Assembly: GCF_021545845.1 (NCBI RefSeq)
Contig: NZ_CP088923.1
Location: 3,038,001 to 3,102,000, forward strand
Reading direction: 5' to 3'
Source: Rhodanobacter thiooxydans
Lineage (GTDB): Bacteria > Pseudomonadota > Gammaproteobacteria > Xanthomonadales > Rhodanobacteraceae
DNA length: 64,000 bases
Below are positions 1 to 8,036 of this stretch, one piece after another. The position numbers and the translations under genes were made by a program. Numbering within the stretch: position 1 is the first letter of the stretch; every line of letters starts with the position of its first letter. The notes below the pieces were generated by a model. The model worked only from the letters and a program-made list of their open reading frames with translations. It ran no database searches and was not told the origin of the DNA.

Positions 1-52
1 TCACCAAAGGCGGACGAAAGCTTCTTGGCCACGAACGACAAGGGCAAGTGCG

Positions 53-121
53 ATGCCGGCCTGCGCCGGCATGACGGTGTGGGGGAGATGACGATGACGC
101 GATTCCGGCCTTCGCCGGCAT
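53..121. repeat. Two REP-like CCGGC palindromes
   Basis: Two 20-base near-palindromes lie at 53-72 and 102-121. Each has ATGCCGG or ATTCCGG arms around a CTGCG/CTTCG-type centre and is followed by ATGACG. They belong to the same family as the copies at 2125-2209 and around 27918-28022. They sit downstream of htpG, in the intergenic DNA at the window edge. No coding capacity is evident in 1-219. Confidence 0.7.
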
Positions 122-172
122 GACGAACGTTGATGGATGGAGTGACGAGTAATCGAGGATGACAGCAGAGAT

Positions 173-195
173 AAGGCCGCCAGATCGGCGGCCTT
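173..195 (-). terminator. Probable htpG terminator hairpin
   Basis: A perfect 9-bp stem (AAGGCCGCC / GGCGGCCTT) with a 5-base loop lies 25 bases after the htpG stop codon. The U tract on the minus strand is poor (TTATCTCTG), so it may be an imperfect intrinsic terminator or an mRNA-stabilising hairpin. Confidence 0.5.
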
Positions 196-219
196 GCACA
201 TCAGCAACGCGCTCCCGCC

Positions 220-2088
220 TCACCCCATCAACACCCGATTCATCCGCTGCACGAACGCTGCCGGATCCGGCAGCTGCGCCCCGGCGGAAATCTCCGCCTG
301 CTCCAGCAGCAAGATGGCGAGATCGCGGGCCCTGCCTTCATCGGTTTCCGTCTCGACGCGCTTGACCAGCGGATGCTGCGGATTGATCTCCAGCGTCGGC
401 TTCGACTCCGGCATGTCCTGCCCCGCTTCGCGCAGCAGGCGCGCCAGATGCGGCGCCATCTCGTAATCGGAAAGGGCCAGGCACGACGGCGAATCGGTGA
501 GGCGGGCGGAAACCTTGACCTCGCCCACGCGGTCGCCCAGCAGCTCCTTCAGCTTCTTCAGCAGCGGCTCGGCCTCCTTGGTGGCCTCTTCCAGCTTCTT
601 CTTGTCGGCCTCGTCCAGCGGCAGGTCGCCCTTCGCCACGTTCTTGAGCTTCTTGCCTTCGTACTCGCTCAAGCTGCCGATCATCCATTCGTCGATGCGG
701 TCGAACATCAGCAGCACTTCGATGTTCTTGGCCTTGAACGCTTCCAGCTGCGGGCTGCCGGCGGCGGCGGCGTAGCTGTCGGCGGTGATGAACCAGATGG
801 TGTCCTGGCCCACGGCCATGCGGCCGATGTAGTCGTCGAACGAGACGGTCTGCTCGATGCCTTCGCCCTTGGTGCTGGCGAAGCGCAGCAGCTTGGCGAT
901 GCGCTCGCGGTTGTTGGCGTCTTCGCTGATGCCTTCCTTGAGCGTGTTGCCGAAGGCTCTGTAGAAGGTGGCGAACTTCTCCGGCTCATCCTTGGCCAGC
1001 TTTTCGATCAGGTCGAGCACGCGCTTGACGCAGGCGGCCTTGATCCGCTCGAGCTGGCGGTTGTGCTGCAGGATCTCGCGGCTGACGTTGAGCGGCAGGT
1101 CGTCGGCGTCGACCACGCCGCGCACGAAGCGCAGGTAGTTCGGCAGCAGCTCCTCGGCGGCGTCCATGATGAAGACGCGCTTGATGTAGAGCTTCAGGCC
1201 CTTGCGCTCGTCGCGGCCGCCCATCATCAGGTCGAACGGCGGCTGCGACGGCAGGTACAGCAGGGTGGTGAAGCTCTGGCTGCCTTCGACGCGGTTGTGC
1301 GTCCACGCCAGCGCGTCGTTGAAGTCGTGGCCGAGCGACTTGTAGAAGCTCTGGTAGTCCGCGTCGCTGATCTCCGACTTCGGCTTGGTCCACAGCGCCG
1401 AGGCGGCGTTGATGGTCTCGAATTCGTCGGTGGGCTTGCCGTCCTTTTCGGTTGGCATGCGGATCGGGAACGCCACGTGGTCGGAGTAGCGGGTGATCAG
1501 CGCGCGCAGCTGCCAGCGGCTGAGGAACTGATCCTCGCCGGCCTTCAGGTGCAGGATCACGGCGGTGCCGCGCTCGGCCAGCTCGACCGGTTCCAGGGTG
1601 TACTCGCCCTTGCCGTCGCTTTCCCACTTCACGCCCTCGGCGGCCGGCGTATCGGCGCGACGGCTGAGCACGGTGACCTTGTCCGCGACCACGAAGGCGG
1701 AATAGAAGCCCACACCGAACTGGCCGATCAGGCGCGCGTCGGCCTTCTGTTCGCCCGACATCGCCTCCAGGAAACGGCGTGTGCCGGAGCTGGCGATGGT
1801 GCCGATGTTCGCCACCACCTCGTCGCGGCTCATGCCGATGCCGTTGTCGCGCACGGTGACGGTGCGCGCATCCGGATCCCAGCTGACGTCGATGTGCAGT
1901 TCGCTGTCGCCGGCCATCAACTCGGGCTTGGCGATCGACTCGAAGCGCAGCTTGTCGCAGGCGTCGGAGGCGTTGGAGATCAGCTCGCGCAGGAAAATTT
2001 CCTTGTGCGAGTACAGCGAGTGGGTGACCAGGTGCAGTACCTGGGCGACTTCGGCTTCGAATTTGCGGGTTTCGGCGGGTGCGTTCAT
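220..2088 (-). CDS. htpG: Molecular chaperone HtpG (bacterial Hsp90)
   Basis: ATP-dependent cytosolic Hsp90 chaperone, 622 aa from this start (E. coli about 624). The N-terminal GHKL ATPase is clear: RELISNASDACDK near residues 34-46 with the catalytic Glu35 and ATP-contacting Asn39, DNGIGMS near 90, and the lid motif GQFGVGFYSAF near 125. Middle and C-terminal dimerisation domains follow at normal length. An ATG further upstream at 2130 is in frame, but it lies inside a dispersed palindromic repeat and adds 14 non-conserved residues. The start at 2088 (MNAPAETRKF) aligns with the family N-terminus. The gene is followed by a hairpin and preceded by a 28-bp inverted repeat. htpX, another heat-stress gene, lies upstream on the same strand, separated by that repeat. 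Confidence 0.97.
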   Translation of the reverse strand: MNAPAETRKFEAEVAQVLHLVTHSLYSHKEIFLRELISNASDACDKLRFESIAKPELMAGDSELHIDVSWDPDARTVTVRDNGIGMSRDEVVANIGTIASSGTRRFLEAMSGEQKADARLIGQFGVGFYSAFVVADKVTVLSRRADTPAAEGVKWESDGKGEYTLEPVELAERGTAVILHLKAGEDQFLSRWQLRALITRYSDHVAFPIRMPTEKDGKPTDEFETINAASALWTKPKSEISDADYQSFYKSLGHDFNDALAWTHNRVEGSQSFTTLLYLPSQPPFDLMMGGRDERKGLKLYIKRVFIMDAAEELLPNYLRFVRGVVDADDLPLNVSREILQHNRQLERIKAACVKRVLDLIEKLAKDEPEKFATFYRAFGNTLKEGISEDANNRERIAKLLRFASTKGEGIEQTVSFDDYIGRMAVGQDTIWFITADSYAAAAGSPQLEAFKAKNIEVLLMFDRIDEWMIGSLSEYEGKKLKNVAKGDLPLDEADKKKLEEATKEAEPLLKKLKELLGDRVGEVKVSARLTDSPSCLALSDYEMAPHLARLLREAGQDMPESKPTLEINPQHPLVKRVETETDEGRARDLAILLLEQAEISAGAQLPDPAAFVQRMNRVLMG

Positions 2089-2124
2089 GCGTGGATGTTC
2101 CGTTGTTGCGTTGACGTTTTGGAT

Positions 2125-2209
2125 CGTCATTCCGGCGCAGGCCGGAATCGCACTTGCGTCTTTGCGTGGTCGTACTGGAAATGCGATTCCGGCCTGCGCC
2201 GGAATGACG
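2125..2209. repeat. 28-bp perfect inverted repeat of REP-like units
   Basis: Arms at 2125-2152 and 2182-2209 are perfect reverse complements over 28 bases, separated by a 29-base spacer. Each arm contains the CCGG(C/G)-type palindrome seen at 53-121. The unit lies between htpX and htpG and covers an alternative htpG start. As RNA it would form one long hairpin. It resembles a BIME or NEMIS-type element; no terminal-repeat transposon is attached. Confidence 0.75.
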
Positions 2210-2236
2210 AATGTGGGGTCTATGGTGCAACCATTC

Positions 2237-3130
2237 TTACGCGCTGCGCTGCAGCGCGGCGATGCGCTCCTCCAGCGGCGGGTGGCTCATGAACAGGCGC
2301 CTGAAGCCGTCGGCCAGCGGACCGGAGATGCCGAACGCGGCGATCGTCTGCGGCAGCGTGTTCTCGCCGTGGTTGGCCTGCAGCCGCTGCAGTGCCGAGA
2401 TCATCGCACCGCGGCCGGCAAACTGCGCGCCCGCCGCGTCGGCGCGGAACTCGCGCCAGCGCGAAAACGCGGCCACGATGACCGAGGCGAACAGGCCGAA
2501 CACCAGCTGCAGCACAATCACGGTCACGAAATAGCCTATGCCGGTACCGCCTTCGCGGTCGTCGCGACCGCCGCTCATCCAACTGTCGACCAACCGGCCC
2601 ACGATGCGCGCGGCCAGGATCACCAGCGTGTTCAGCACGCCCTGGATCAGGGTCAGGGTGACCATGTCGCCGTTCGCCACGTGGCCGATCTCGTGGCCGA
2701 GTACGGCGCCGGCCTGCTCGCGGTTCATCTGTTGCAGAAGACCGGAGCTGACCGCCACCAGCGAGCTGTTCTTGGTCATGCCGGTAGCGAACGCGTTCAT
2801 TTCCGGCGCGTCGTAGATCGCCACCTCGGGCATGCCGATGCCGGCGTTCTGCGCGTGGCGGCGCACGGTGTCGACCAGCCAGCGCTCGGTCTCGTTCTGC
2901 GGCTGCTCGATCACCCGCGCGCCGGTGGACATCTTGGCCATCCATTTGGACATCGCCAGCGAAATGAAGGCGCCGCCCATGCCGAACACGGCGGCGTAGG
3001 CCAGCAGGCCGCCCATGCCGCCGTAACCGCGGGCGGCGGCCATCTGGTCGATGCCGAACAGGCGGAGGACGATGCTCAGCAGGAGCAGGACGGCAAGGTT
3101 GGTAGCAATGAACAATGCGATGCGACGCAT
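2237..3130 (-). CDS. htpX: Membrane zinc metalloprotease HtpX (M48B)
   Basis: Inner-membrane quality-control protease that degrades misfolded membrane proteins. It has 297 aa from the chosen ATG, which is preceded by GAGAGA; E. coli HtpX has 293. Two N-terminal membrane segments lie near residues 5-25 and 40-60. The catalytic zinc site HEIGH is at 146-150, and a downstream REFRADAAGA segment supplies the third ligand. More hydrophobic stretches follow near 155-215. The longer frame to 3232 adds 34 residues without family support. The gene is likely expressed with heat or envelope stress, consistent with its position next to htpG, but no specific operator was recognised. Confidence 0.95.
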   Translation of the reverse strand: MRRIALFIATNLAVLLLLSIVLRLFGIDQMAAARGYGGMGGLLAYAAVFGMGGAFISLAMSKWMAKMSTGARVIEQPQNETERWLVDTVRRHAQNAGIGMPEVAIYDAPEMNAFATGMTKNSSLVAVSSGLLQQMNREQAGAVLGHEIGHVANGDMVTLTLIQGVLNTLVILAARIVGRLVDSWMSGGRDDREGGTGIGYFVTVIVLQLVFGLFASVIVAAFSRWREFRADAAGAQFAGRGAMISALQRLQANHGENTLPQTIAAFGISGPLADGFRRLFMSHPPLEERIAALQRSA

Positions 3131-3244
3131 GGCTGTCTCTCTGTGGCAGTCATGAAGGAAACGGAAAAACCGTGGCTCAAGATTCGGGGCGCAAGCGACC
3201 GCTTTCAAGGGTTGCGGGCGGCGACCGGGCACGCGCCGCTACCC

Positions 3245-3250
3245 TAGAAT
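3245..3250 (+). promoter_or_regulatory. -10 box TAGAAT of gluQ, leaderless architecture
   Basis: TAGAAT ends exactly six bases before the gluQ ATG at 3257. Initiation about 7 bases after the hexamer would place the RNA 5' end at the start codon. No convincing -35 hexamer was found. The same TAGAAT-N6-ATG arrangement recurs at 46914 and 47349. Confidence 0.5.
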
Positions 3251-3256
3251 GCGCCG

Positions 3257-4123
3257 ATGATCCACCGCGGTCGCTTCGCCCCCTCGCCCACCGGGCAACT
3301 GCACTTCGGCTCGCTGGTCGCCGCGGTGGGCAGCTGGCTGTGCGCGCGGCATGCCGGCGGCGAGTGGCTGCTGCGGGTGGAAGACATCGACCCGCCGCGC
3401 GAGGTTCCCGGCTCGGCCGCCGGCATCCTCGCCGCGCTGCCGGCGTTCGGCCTGGTCGCCGACGCGCCGGCGTTGTTCCAGTCACGGCGCATCGCCGCCT
3501 ACGACGCGGCGTTCGAACAGCTGCGCGTGGCCGGCCAGGTGTTCCCCTGCTGGTGCAGTCGCAGCGAACTGGCCGGCGCCGGCGGCATCCACCGCGATGG
3601 CCGCTGCGTCGCACTGCCGCAGCCCGGCCAGGCGCCGGCCTGGCGATTGCACGTGCCGGATATCACCATCGCCTTCGACGACGCGCTGCAGGGTCCGCAG
3701 CAGCAGAACCTGCGCGACGACGTGGGTGACTTCGTGGTCCGCCGGGTCGAGGGCCTTTATTCCTACCAGCTCGCCTGTGTGGTCGACGACGCCTTCCAAG
3801 GCATCACCGAGGTGGTGCGCGGGCAGGACCTGCTCGACTCCACCGCGCGGCAGATCTGGCTGCAGCGCTGCCTCGGCCTGCCCACGCCGGGGTATCGCCA
3901 CCTGCCGCTGGTGCTCGATGCGGAGGGGCGCAAGCTGTCGAAGTCCGAGCGGGCGTTTCCGGTCGACCCGGCCGATCCGCTGCCGGCGCTGCGGCGGGCG
4001 CTGGCGTTCCTGCGCGTGCCGGCGCCGGCCATGGCAGCCGATGCCGGCGACCTGCTGGCCCAGGCGCTGGCCAACTTCGAGCCGGCGGATTTGCCGCATT
4101 GCAGCGGTCACTCTTTCGCCTGA
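3257..4123 (+). CDS. gluQ: Glutamyl-Q tRNA(Asp) synthetase
   Basis: A class I aminoacyl-tRNA-synthetase paralogue that attaches glutamate to the queuosine base of tRNA(Asp). It has 288 aa and lacks the anticodon-binding domain of GluRS, as expected for GluQ-Rs. Visible motifs are RFAPSPTGQLHFGSL (HIGH-like) at 6-20, the acidic pocket RVEDIDPPR near 40, zinc-binding cysteines in PCWCSR near 97, and KLSKSE near residue 226 (KMSKS-like). It is divergent from htpX. There is no Shine-Dalgarno sequence before the ATG, but a TAGAAT hexamer ends six bases upstream, suggesting a leaderless transcript. Confidence 0.95.
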   Translation: MIHRGRFAPSPTGQLHFGSLVAAVGSWLCARHAGGEWLLRVEDIDPPREVPGSAAGILAALPAFGLVADAPALFQSRRIAAYDAAFEQLRVAGQVFPCWCSRSELAGAGGIHRDGRCVALPQPGQAPAWRLHVPDITIAFDDALQGPQQQNLRDDVGDFVVRRVEGLYSYQLACVVDDAFQGITEVVRGQDLLDSTARQIWLQRCLGLPTPGYRHLPLVLDAEGRKLSKSERAFPVDPADPLPALRRALAFLRVPAPAMAADAGDLLAQALANFEPADLPHCSGHSFA

Positions 4124-4233
4124 AACGCTATAAATGCCGGACGCGCCGGCGCCTGGCGACAGCGGCTGAAACATGCCCTCGCCATGCTCCGGCGCGACAG
4201 TCCACGCTTCACCTGCACAGGAGTTCCAAGGAC

Positions 4234-4974
4234 ATGACGCAGCGCACGGCATTGGTCACAGGCGGCACCGGCGGCATCGGCAGCGCGATCGTTCGCTACC
4301 TCGCCGGACAGGGACATCGGGTGGCCACCAATTATCGTGACCCGGGCAAGGCCGAAGTCTGGCGCAAGGCGATGGCGGCCGATGGCATCGAGGTGTGCAT
4401 GGTGTCCGGCGACGTCTCCGACCCCGTCGCCTGCGCGGCGATGATCCAGGCGATCGAGGAGAAGTGCGGCGCGGTCGACATCCTGGTCAACAACGCCGGC
4501 ATCACCCGCGACACCACCTTCCACAAGATGAATTACCAGCAGTGGACGGACGTGATCAACACCAACCTCAACGCCTGCTTCAACGTCACCCGCCCGGTGA
4601 TCGAGGGCATGCGCGCGCGCAAGTGGGGCCGCATCGTGCAGATCAGCTCGATCAACGGCCAGAAGGGCCAGTACGGCCAGGCCAACTACGCCGCGGCGAA
4701 GGCCGGCATGCACGGCTTCACCATCTCGCTGGCGCAGGAGAACGCGAAGTTCGGCATCACCGTGAATACCGTCTCGCCCGGCTATGTCGGCACCGACATG
4801 GTGATGGCGGTGCCGGAGGAAGTGCGCGAGAAGATCGTGGCGCAGATCCCGGTCGGCCGCCTCGGCAAGCCGGAGGAGATCGCCCACGCGGTGGCCTTCT
4901 TCACCGGCGACCAGGCCGCCTGGATCACAGGCGCCAACCTGGCGATCAACGGTGGGCATTACATGGGCTGGTAA
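4234..4974 (+). CDS. phbB: Acetoacetyl-CoA reductase, SDR family
   Basis: NADPH-dependent short-chain dehydrogenase, 246 aa, that probably reduces acetoacetyl-CoA to (R)-3-hydroxybutyryl-CoA for polyhydroxyalkanoate synthesis. It shows the cofactor motif GGTGGIG near 9-15, NNAGITRD near 88, Ser in ISSINGQKGQ near 140, and the catalytic pair YAAAK near 152-156. GQYGQANY and the C-terminal NGGHYMGW are typical of PhaB rather than FabG. AGGAG precedes the ATG at 4234. No phaA or phaC is adjacent, so the substrate is inferred from family resemblance. Confidence 0.88.
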   Translation: MTQRTALVTGGTGGIGSAIVRYLAGQGHRVATNYRDPGKAEVWRKAMAADGIEVCMVSGDVSDPVACAAMIQAIEEKCGAVDILVNNAGITRDTTFHKMNYQQWTDVINTNLNACFNVTRPVIEGMRARKWGRIVQISSINGQKGQYGQANYAAAKAGMHGFTISLAQENAKFGITVNTVSPGYVGTDMVMAVPEEVREKIVAQIPVGRLGKPEEIAHAVAFFTGDQAAWITGANLAINGGHYMGW

Positions 4975-5182
4975 GCGAGCAGGCGCGTGCGGATGAGCGG
5001 GATGTGCGCGGTCACGGAGCGCACCGCGATCACCGCAAGCCCCCGGACACATCCTGTGGAGTTCGATCGCGGGACGCTCCAGCGAGCGGATGGCGAGCCG
5101 GCATGACCTGGGCCGGGCTTGCATCACCGATCACCCCAGGCGTATATCCCATGGTCACCAACCTGGTGAAAGGAGATCGCTC

Positions 5183-6115
5183 ATGGTCATGGAACGTGTT
5201 TCCGGCACCTGCGCATGGATGCTTGCTGGCCTGGCGCTCACCATGGCGCTGCCGGCCTGGGGGCAAAGCGGCGCCGCGGCTACCAGCACCCCAGCTTCTC
5301 CAGCCTACCTTCCCTCCACCGCCGCGCCCTCGTACGACAGTGACCCGAACTTCGGCGCCTCGCCGAACGAGGACTTCACCAGCCCCGAGAGCGATGCCAG
5401 GCCGGGCGTGTATTTTTTCAGGATAGCCGCCCGCGCCTACGAGCAGAAGAACTACCGCTACGCGATCGACATGTACAAGGTCGCGGCGTCATGGGCGTAC
5501 AAGCCGGCCGAATACAACCTCGGGGTGATGTATTACCGCGGCCAGGGGGTGCCGGTGGATCGGCCGCTGGGCGCCGCCTGGATGGTTCTGGCGGCTGAGC
5601 GCAACACACCGCAATACGTCGCGACGCGCAACCTGATGATCACGCCGCTGAGCGAAGCCGACTTCGCCCGGGTCGATACTCTGTGGAACCAGCTGAAGCC
5701 TACTTACGGCGACGCCACCGCCCTGCACCGGGCCAAGGTGCGCTGGGCCCAGGTGCGCGCAGGCATGACCGGCTCACGCACCGGCGGCGCCACCGGGCCG
5801 CTGAAGGTCGGCTCGACAGGCGGCCCCTCGGCTCCCAGGACGGGCAAAAGCATGACGGGCACGCCCTTGCATACGGACACCACAGGCTTCGAGATCACCA
5901 GTGGGCATGACATGCATGGCGTGGTGGCCTATCAGCAGTTCCGCGAAAGCGACAATCCCTACGACCCGAAATTCAAGACGGATCCGGTCGGCACCACCTC
6001 GGTGGGCGCCCTGATTCCGGTTTCCGCCAGCGAGGGCAAGGCGGCTACGGACAAGACCCCGGATGACAAGACCTCGGATGGCAACCCACCGGCCGACAAG
6101 CCTGGCAATTTGTAG
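5183..6115 (+). CDS. Secreted Sel1-like repeat protein
   Basis: A 310-aa exported protein of unknown role. An excellent ribosome-binding site (AAAGGAGATC) fixes the ATG at 5183. Residues 1-30 form a signal peptide ending near AWGQS. A low-complexity Ser/Thr/Pro linker follows, then one to two Sel1-type helical repeats near residues 75-145 (YRYAIDMYKVAASW, YNLGVMYYRGQGVPVD, AAWMVLAAE). The C-terminal half is Gly/Thr/Pro and Asp/Lys rich and probably disordered. A 6-bp hairpin (TCACCA/TGGTGA, 5155-5169) abuts the ribosome-binding site. Sel1 repeats usually mediate protein contacts; no catalytic motif is visible. Confidence 0.75.
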   Translation: MVMERVSGTCAWMLAGLALTMALPAWGQSGAAATSTPASPAYLPSTAAPSYDSDPNFGASPNEDFTSPESDARPGVYFFRIAARAYEQKNYRYAIDMYKVAASWAYKPAEYNLGVMYYRGQGVPVDRPLGAAWMVLAAERNTPQYVATRNLMITPLSEADFARVDTLWNQLKPTYGDATALHRAKVRWAQVRAGMTGSRTGGATGPLKVGSTGGPSAPRTGKSMTGTPLHTDTTGFEITSGHDMHGVVAYQQFRESDNPYDPKFKTDPVGTTSVGALIPVSASEGKAATDKTPDDKTSDGNPPADKPGNL

Positions 6116-6185
6116 CCATTCTCCGCCCGGACGCGAGAACCGCATGGCGAGTTTGACCTGACGCCGGCCGGCCGTCTCTACATGT

Positions 6186-6211
6186 GGACACGGGCGCGCG
6201 CGCCCGTGTCC
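6186..6211. terminator. 26-bp perfect GC palindrome between convergent genes
   Basis: A perfect palindrome with half-site GGACACGGGCGCG lies two bases from the tcdA stop codon and about 70 bases after the Sel1 gene. It probably acts as a bidirectional terminator or stabilising hairpin. Neither strand has a U tract. Confidence 0.5.
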
Positions 6212-6213
6212 AG

Positions 6214-7065
6214 TCACCCCATCAGCTTCTCCAGCACTTTGCCCACCGCCGCGAACGCGAAGGCGCCGGTGACATGGGTGGCCGCGCCCAGCCCACCGCC
6301 GCAGGCCAGGTTCATCGCGTCGCCGCCGGGCGGGCGGGTGCCGCAGACCGTGCCGTCCGGTTGCGGATACTGCACGTTCTGCAGCGAATAGACGGCTGAA
6401 ACGCCGAAATAGCGATCCGGGTTGCGCGGAAAGTTGAAGTCGGCGCGGAGCTTCTTGCGGATCAGGCTGAACATCGCGTCGTGTTCGGTGCGCGAGAGGT
6501 CGCGCACGCGGATCTGGGTCGGGTCGGTACGCCCGCCGGCCGAACCCACGCTGACGATCGGCAGCTTGCGCCGGCGGCACCAGGCGATCGTTTCGAGCTT
6601 CACGCGGAACGCGTCGCAGGCGTCCAGCACCACGTCGTAGCCGCGGTCGAGCAGTTCATCCAGCGTGGACGGGGTGAGGAAACGCTCGACCGCCTCCAGC
6701 CGGATAGTCGGGTTGATCGCGTGGGCGCGCGCCGCCATTACGCCTACTTTGGGCTTGCCGTACTCGCCGTCCAGCGCGTGCAGCTGGCGGTTGGTGTTGG
6801 ACACACAGACCTCATCGGCGTCGATCAGGGTGAGCTGCCCCACGCCACTGCGCGCGAGCGCCTCGACCGCCCACGAGCCGACGCCGCCGATGCCGATCAC
6901 GCAGACGTGCTTGCCTGCCAGCGCGGCCACGCTGCCGCTGCCGTACAGCCGCTCGACGCCGGCGAAGCGTTCGGCCGGGAACGTCGCCGCGCCGGTGGTG
7001 CCGCCGGGCGGGTGCGTGGTCGTATCTGCGTGGGTCACCGGGGAATCCTGTTGCAAAGGCGCCAT
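6214..7065 (-). CDS. tcdA: tRNA threonylcarbamoyladenosine dehydratase
   Basis: ThiF/E1-like enzyme, 283 aa, that uses ATP to cyclise t6A37 of tRNAs to ct6A. The adenylation Rossmann motif GIGGVGSWAVEALARSG lies near 58-74, DADEVCVSNTNRQ near 81-93 and DACDAFRVK near 148-156. The C-terminal TcdA signature GTVCGTRPPGGDAMNLACGGGLGAATHVTGAF is partly visible near 235-267. The ATG at 7065 lacks a ribosome-binding site. A GTG at 7038 has AGGA eight bases upstream and would remove nine non-conserved residues. The gene converges on the Sel1 gene. Confidence 0.93.
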   Translation of the reverse strand: MAPLQQDSPVTHADTTTHPPGGTTGAATFPAERFAGVERLYGSGSVAALAGKHVCVIGIGGVGSWAVEALARSGVGQLTLIDADEVCVSNTNRQLHALDGEYGKPKVGVMAARAHAINPTIRLEAVERFLTPSTLDELLDRGYDVVLDACDAFRVKLETIAWCRRRKLPIVSVGSAGGRTDPTQIRVRDLSRTEHDAMFSLIRKKLRADFNFPRNPDRYFGVSAVYSLQNVQYPQPDGTVCGTRPPGGDAMNLACGGGLGAATHVTGAFAFAAVGKVLEKLMG

Positions 7066-7139
7066 TTTATCGTGCCTGCGCGGATGACGTGCGACGGGCC
7101 GCGCTATCCTGCGGGTTTCCCAACCTCGGAATCGTAGCG

Positions 7140-7529
7140 ATGCGTGCAGCCCTGCTGATCCTGCTTGGCCTGGTGATCGGTGTGATCGGCACGGCCAACG
7201 TGATGAATGCGCTGGCCGCGCGCAACCCGATGCCGAAGGCGGTGATGGAAACCATGGGCTACCACGTGGGTGAACTGAAGAACGCGATCAAGGCGAAGCA
7301 GTGCGACCCGGCGAAGGTGCAACATCACCTGGCCCGCCTGGAGTCCACCGCCAGCGACGTCATGCCGGTGTTCGGCATCGACGAAAAGGCCTTCACCGAC
7401 GATGCCACCCAGTTGCAGGAACGCCTGCACCAGGCCGTGCAGGCCGCGCCAGCGAGCTGCGAAGCGGTGACGGCCGCGATCGAGCCGGTCGGCGAGACCT
7501 GCAAGAGCTGCCACCAGCAGTACCGCTGA
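7140..7529 (+). CDS. Cytochrome c'-type haem protein
   Basis: A 129-aa exported or membrane-anchored haem protein. An N-terminal hydrophobic segment (residues 1-20) acts as a signal. The rest is predicted to be helical, with a single CKSCH haem-binding motif at the very C-terminus. That placement is characteristic of class II (c') cytochromes, which bind NO or other gases or relieve nitrosative stress. The length matches the family. A TATCCT hexamer near 7104 is a possible -10 box. No electron-transfer partner is adjacent, so the role is inferred from the fold. Confidence 0.82.
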   Translation: MRAALLILLGLVIGVIGTANVMNALAARNPMPKAVMETMGYHVGELKNAIKAKQCDPAKVQHHLARLESTASDVMPVFGIDEKAFTDDATQLQERLHQAVQAAPASCEAVTAAIEPVGETCKSCHQQYR

Positions 7530-7551
7530 GGCGAAGAGCACCCCACCCCGG

Positions 7552-7575
7552 CCCTCCCCTGCGAGCAGGGGAGGG
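7552..7575. terminator. CCCTCCCCT hairpin between convergent genes
   Basis: A 9-bp stem (CCCTCCCCT / AGGGGAGGG) is followed by GAGAAAA on the plus strand. The same stem recurs at 19564-19588, so it is also a dispersed repeat. It separates the cytochrome gene from the convergent Mpo1-like gene. Confidence 0.45.
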
Positions 7576-7584
7576 AGAAAATCG

Positions 7585-7887
7585 TCAGAAGCGGATCCTG
7601 CCGCGCAGCATCTGGCCGTACATCACCCAGTCGCCCATCAGGCTGTACAGCGGGTGTTTGAACGTGGCCGGGCGGTTCTTCTCGAACGCGAAGTGACCGA
7701 TCCAGGCAAAGCCATAGCCGAACACCGGCGCCAGCCACAGCCAGCGCAGCTGACCACTTGCCAGGGCCAGCACGATCACCGCCAGCACCAGCGTGCTGCC
7801 GATGAAGTGCATCCGGCGGCAAATGCGGTTGCCGTGCTCGCTGAGGTAGAACGGATAGAACTCGGTGAAGCTGCTGTAGCCGGACAT
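7585..7887 (-). CDS. Mpo1-like (DUF962) membrane protein
   Basis: A small integral membrane protein, 100 aa, of the DUF962/YGL010w family, whose yeast member Mpo1 is an Fe(II) dioxygenase acting on 2-hydroxy fatty acids. It has histidines in SEHGNRICRRMHFIGS near 15-30, two hydrophobic segments near 31-65, and the family-typical GHFAFEKNRPATFKHPLYS near 64-83. GGAGCAG precedes the ATG at 7887. Longer frames extend into a dispersed GGGCGGGCA repeat and are not credible. The enzymatic role in bacteria is inferred only. Confidence 0.8.
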   Translation of the reverse strand: MSGYSSFTEFYPFYLSEHGNRICRRMHFIGSTLVLAVIVLALASGQLRWLWLAPVFGYGFAWIGHFAFEKNRPATFKHPLYSLMGDWVMYGQMLRGRIRF

Positions 7888-7944
7888 GTTTCTGCTCCGC
7901 GGCGGGACGCGCCGATTCTGCCACTCAACCGATCCGTGCGCGCT

Positions 7945-8013
7945 GTAGGGCGGGCACTGCCCGCCGGCCTTTGCCTTGTTGAAGCCGAGAGCGGCGGACA
8001 GTGTCCGCCCTAC
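7945..8013. repeat. GTAGGGCGGGCA / GCCCTAC dispersed element
   Basis: Two palindromic units face each other: GTAGGGCGGGCACTGCCCGC at 7945 and a GCGGACAGTGTCCGCCCTAC unit ending at 8013. Similar units occur at 25995, 28636 and 37574-37638. All are intergenic. They resemble REP sequences arranged as a BIME. Confidence 0.7.
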
Positions 8014-8036
8014 GAGGCAAGGCAATCCGCGTGCGC

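Noticed and set aside
4234..4974. A polyhydroxyalkanoate synthesis operon around phbB
   Set aside because: Neighbours are gluQ and a Sel1 gene. No phaA, phaC or phasin gene is present nearby, so phbB appears alone.
5155..5169. TCACCA/TGGTGA hairpin before the Sel1 gene as an RNA thermometer
   Set aside because: It leaves the AAAGGAG ribosome-binding site unpaired and is only six base pairs, so no masking is evident.
6186..6211. The 26-bp perfect palindrome as a regulator binding site
   Set aside because: It lies just after two convergent stop codons and is nearly pure GC, which fits a termination hairpin better than an operator.
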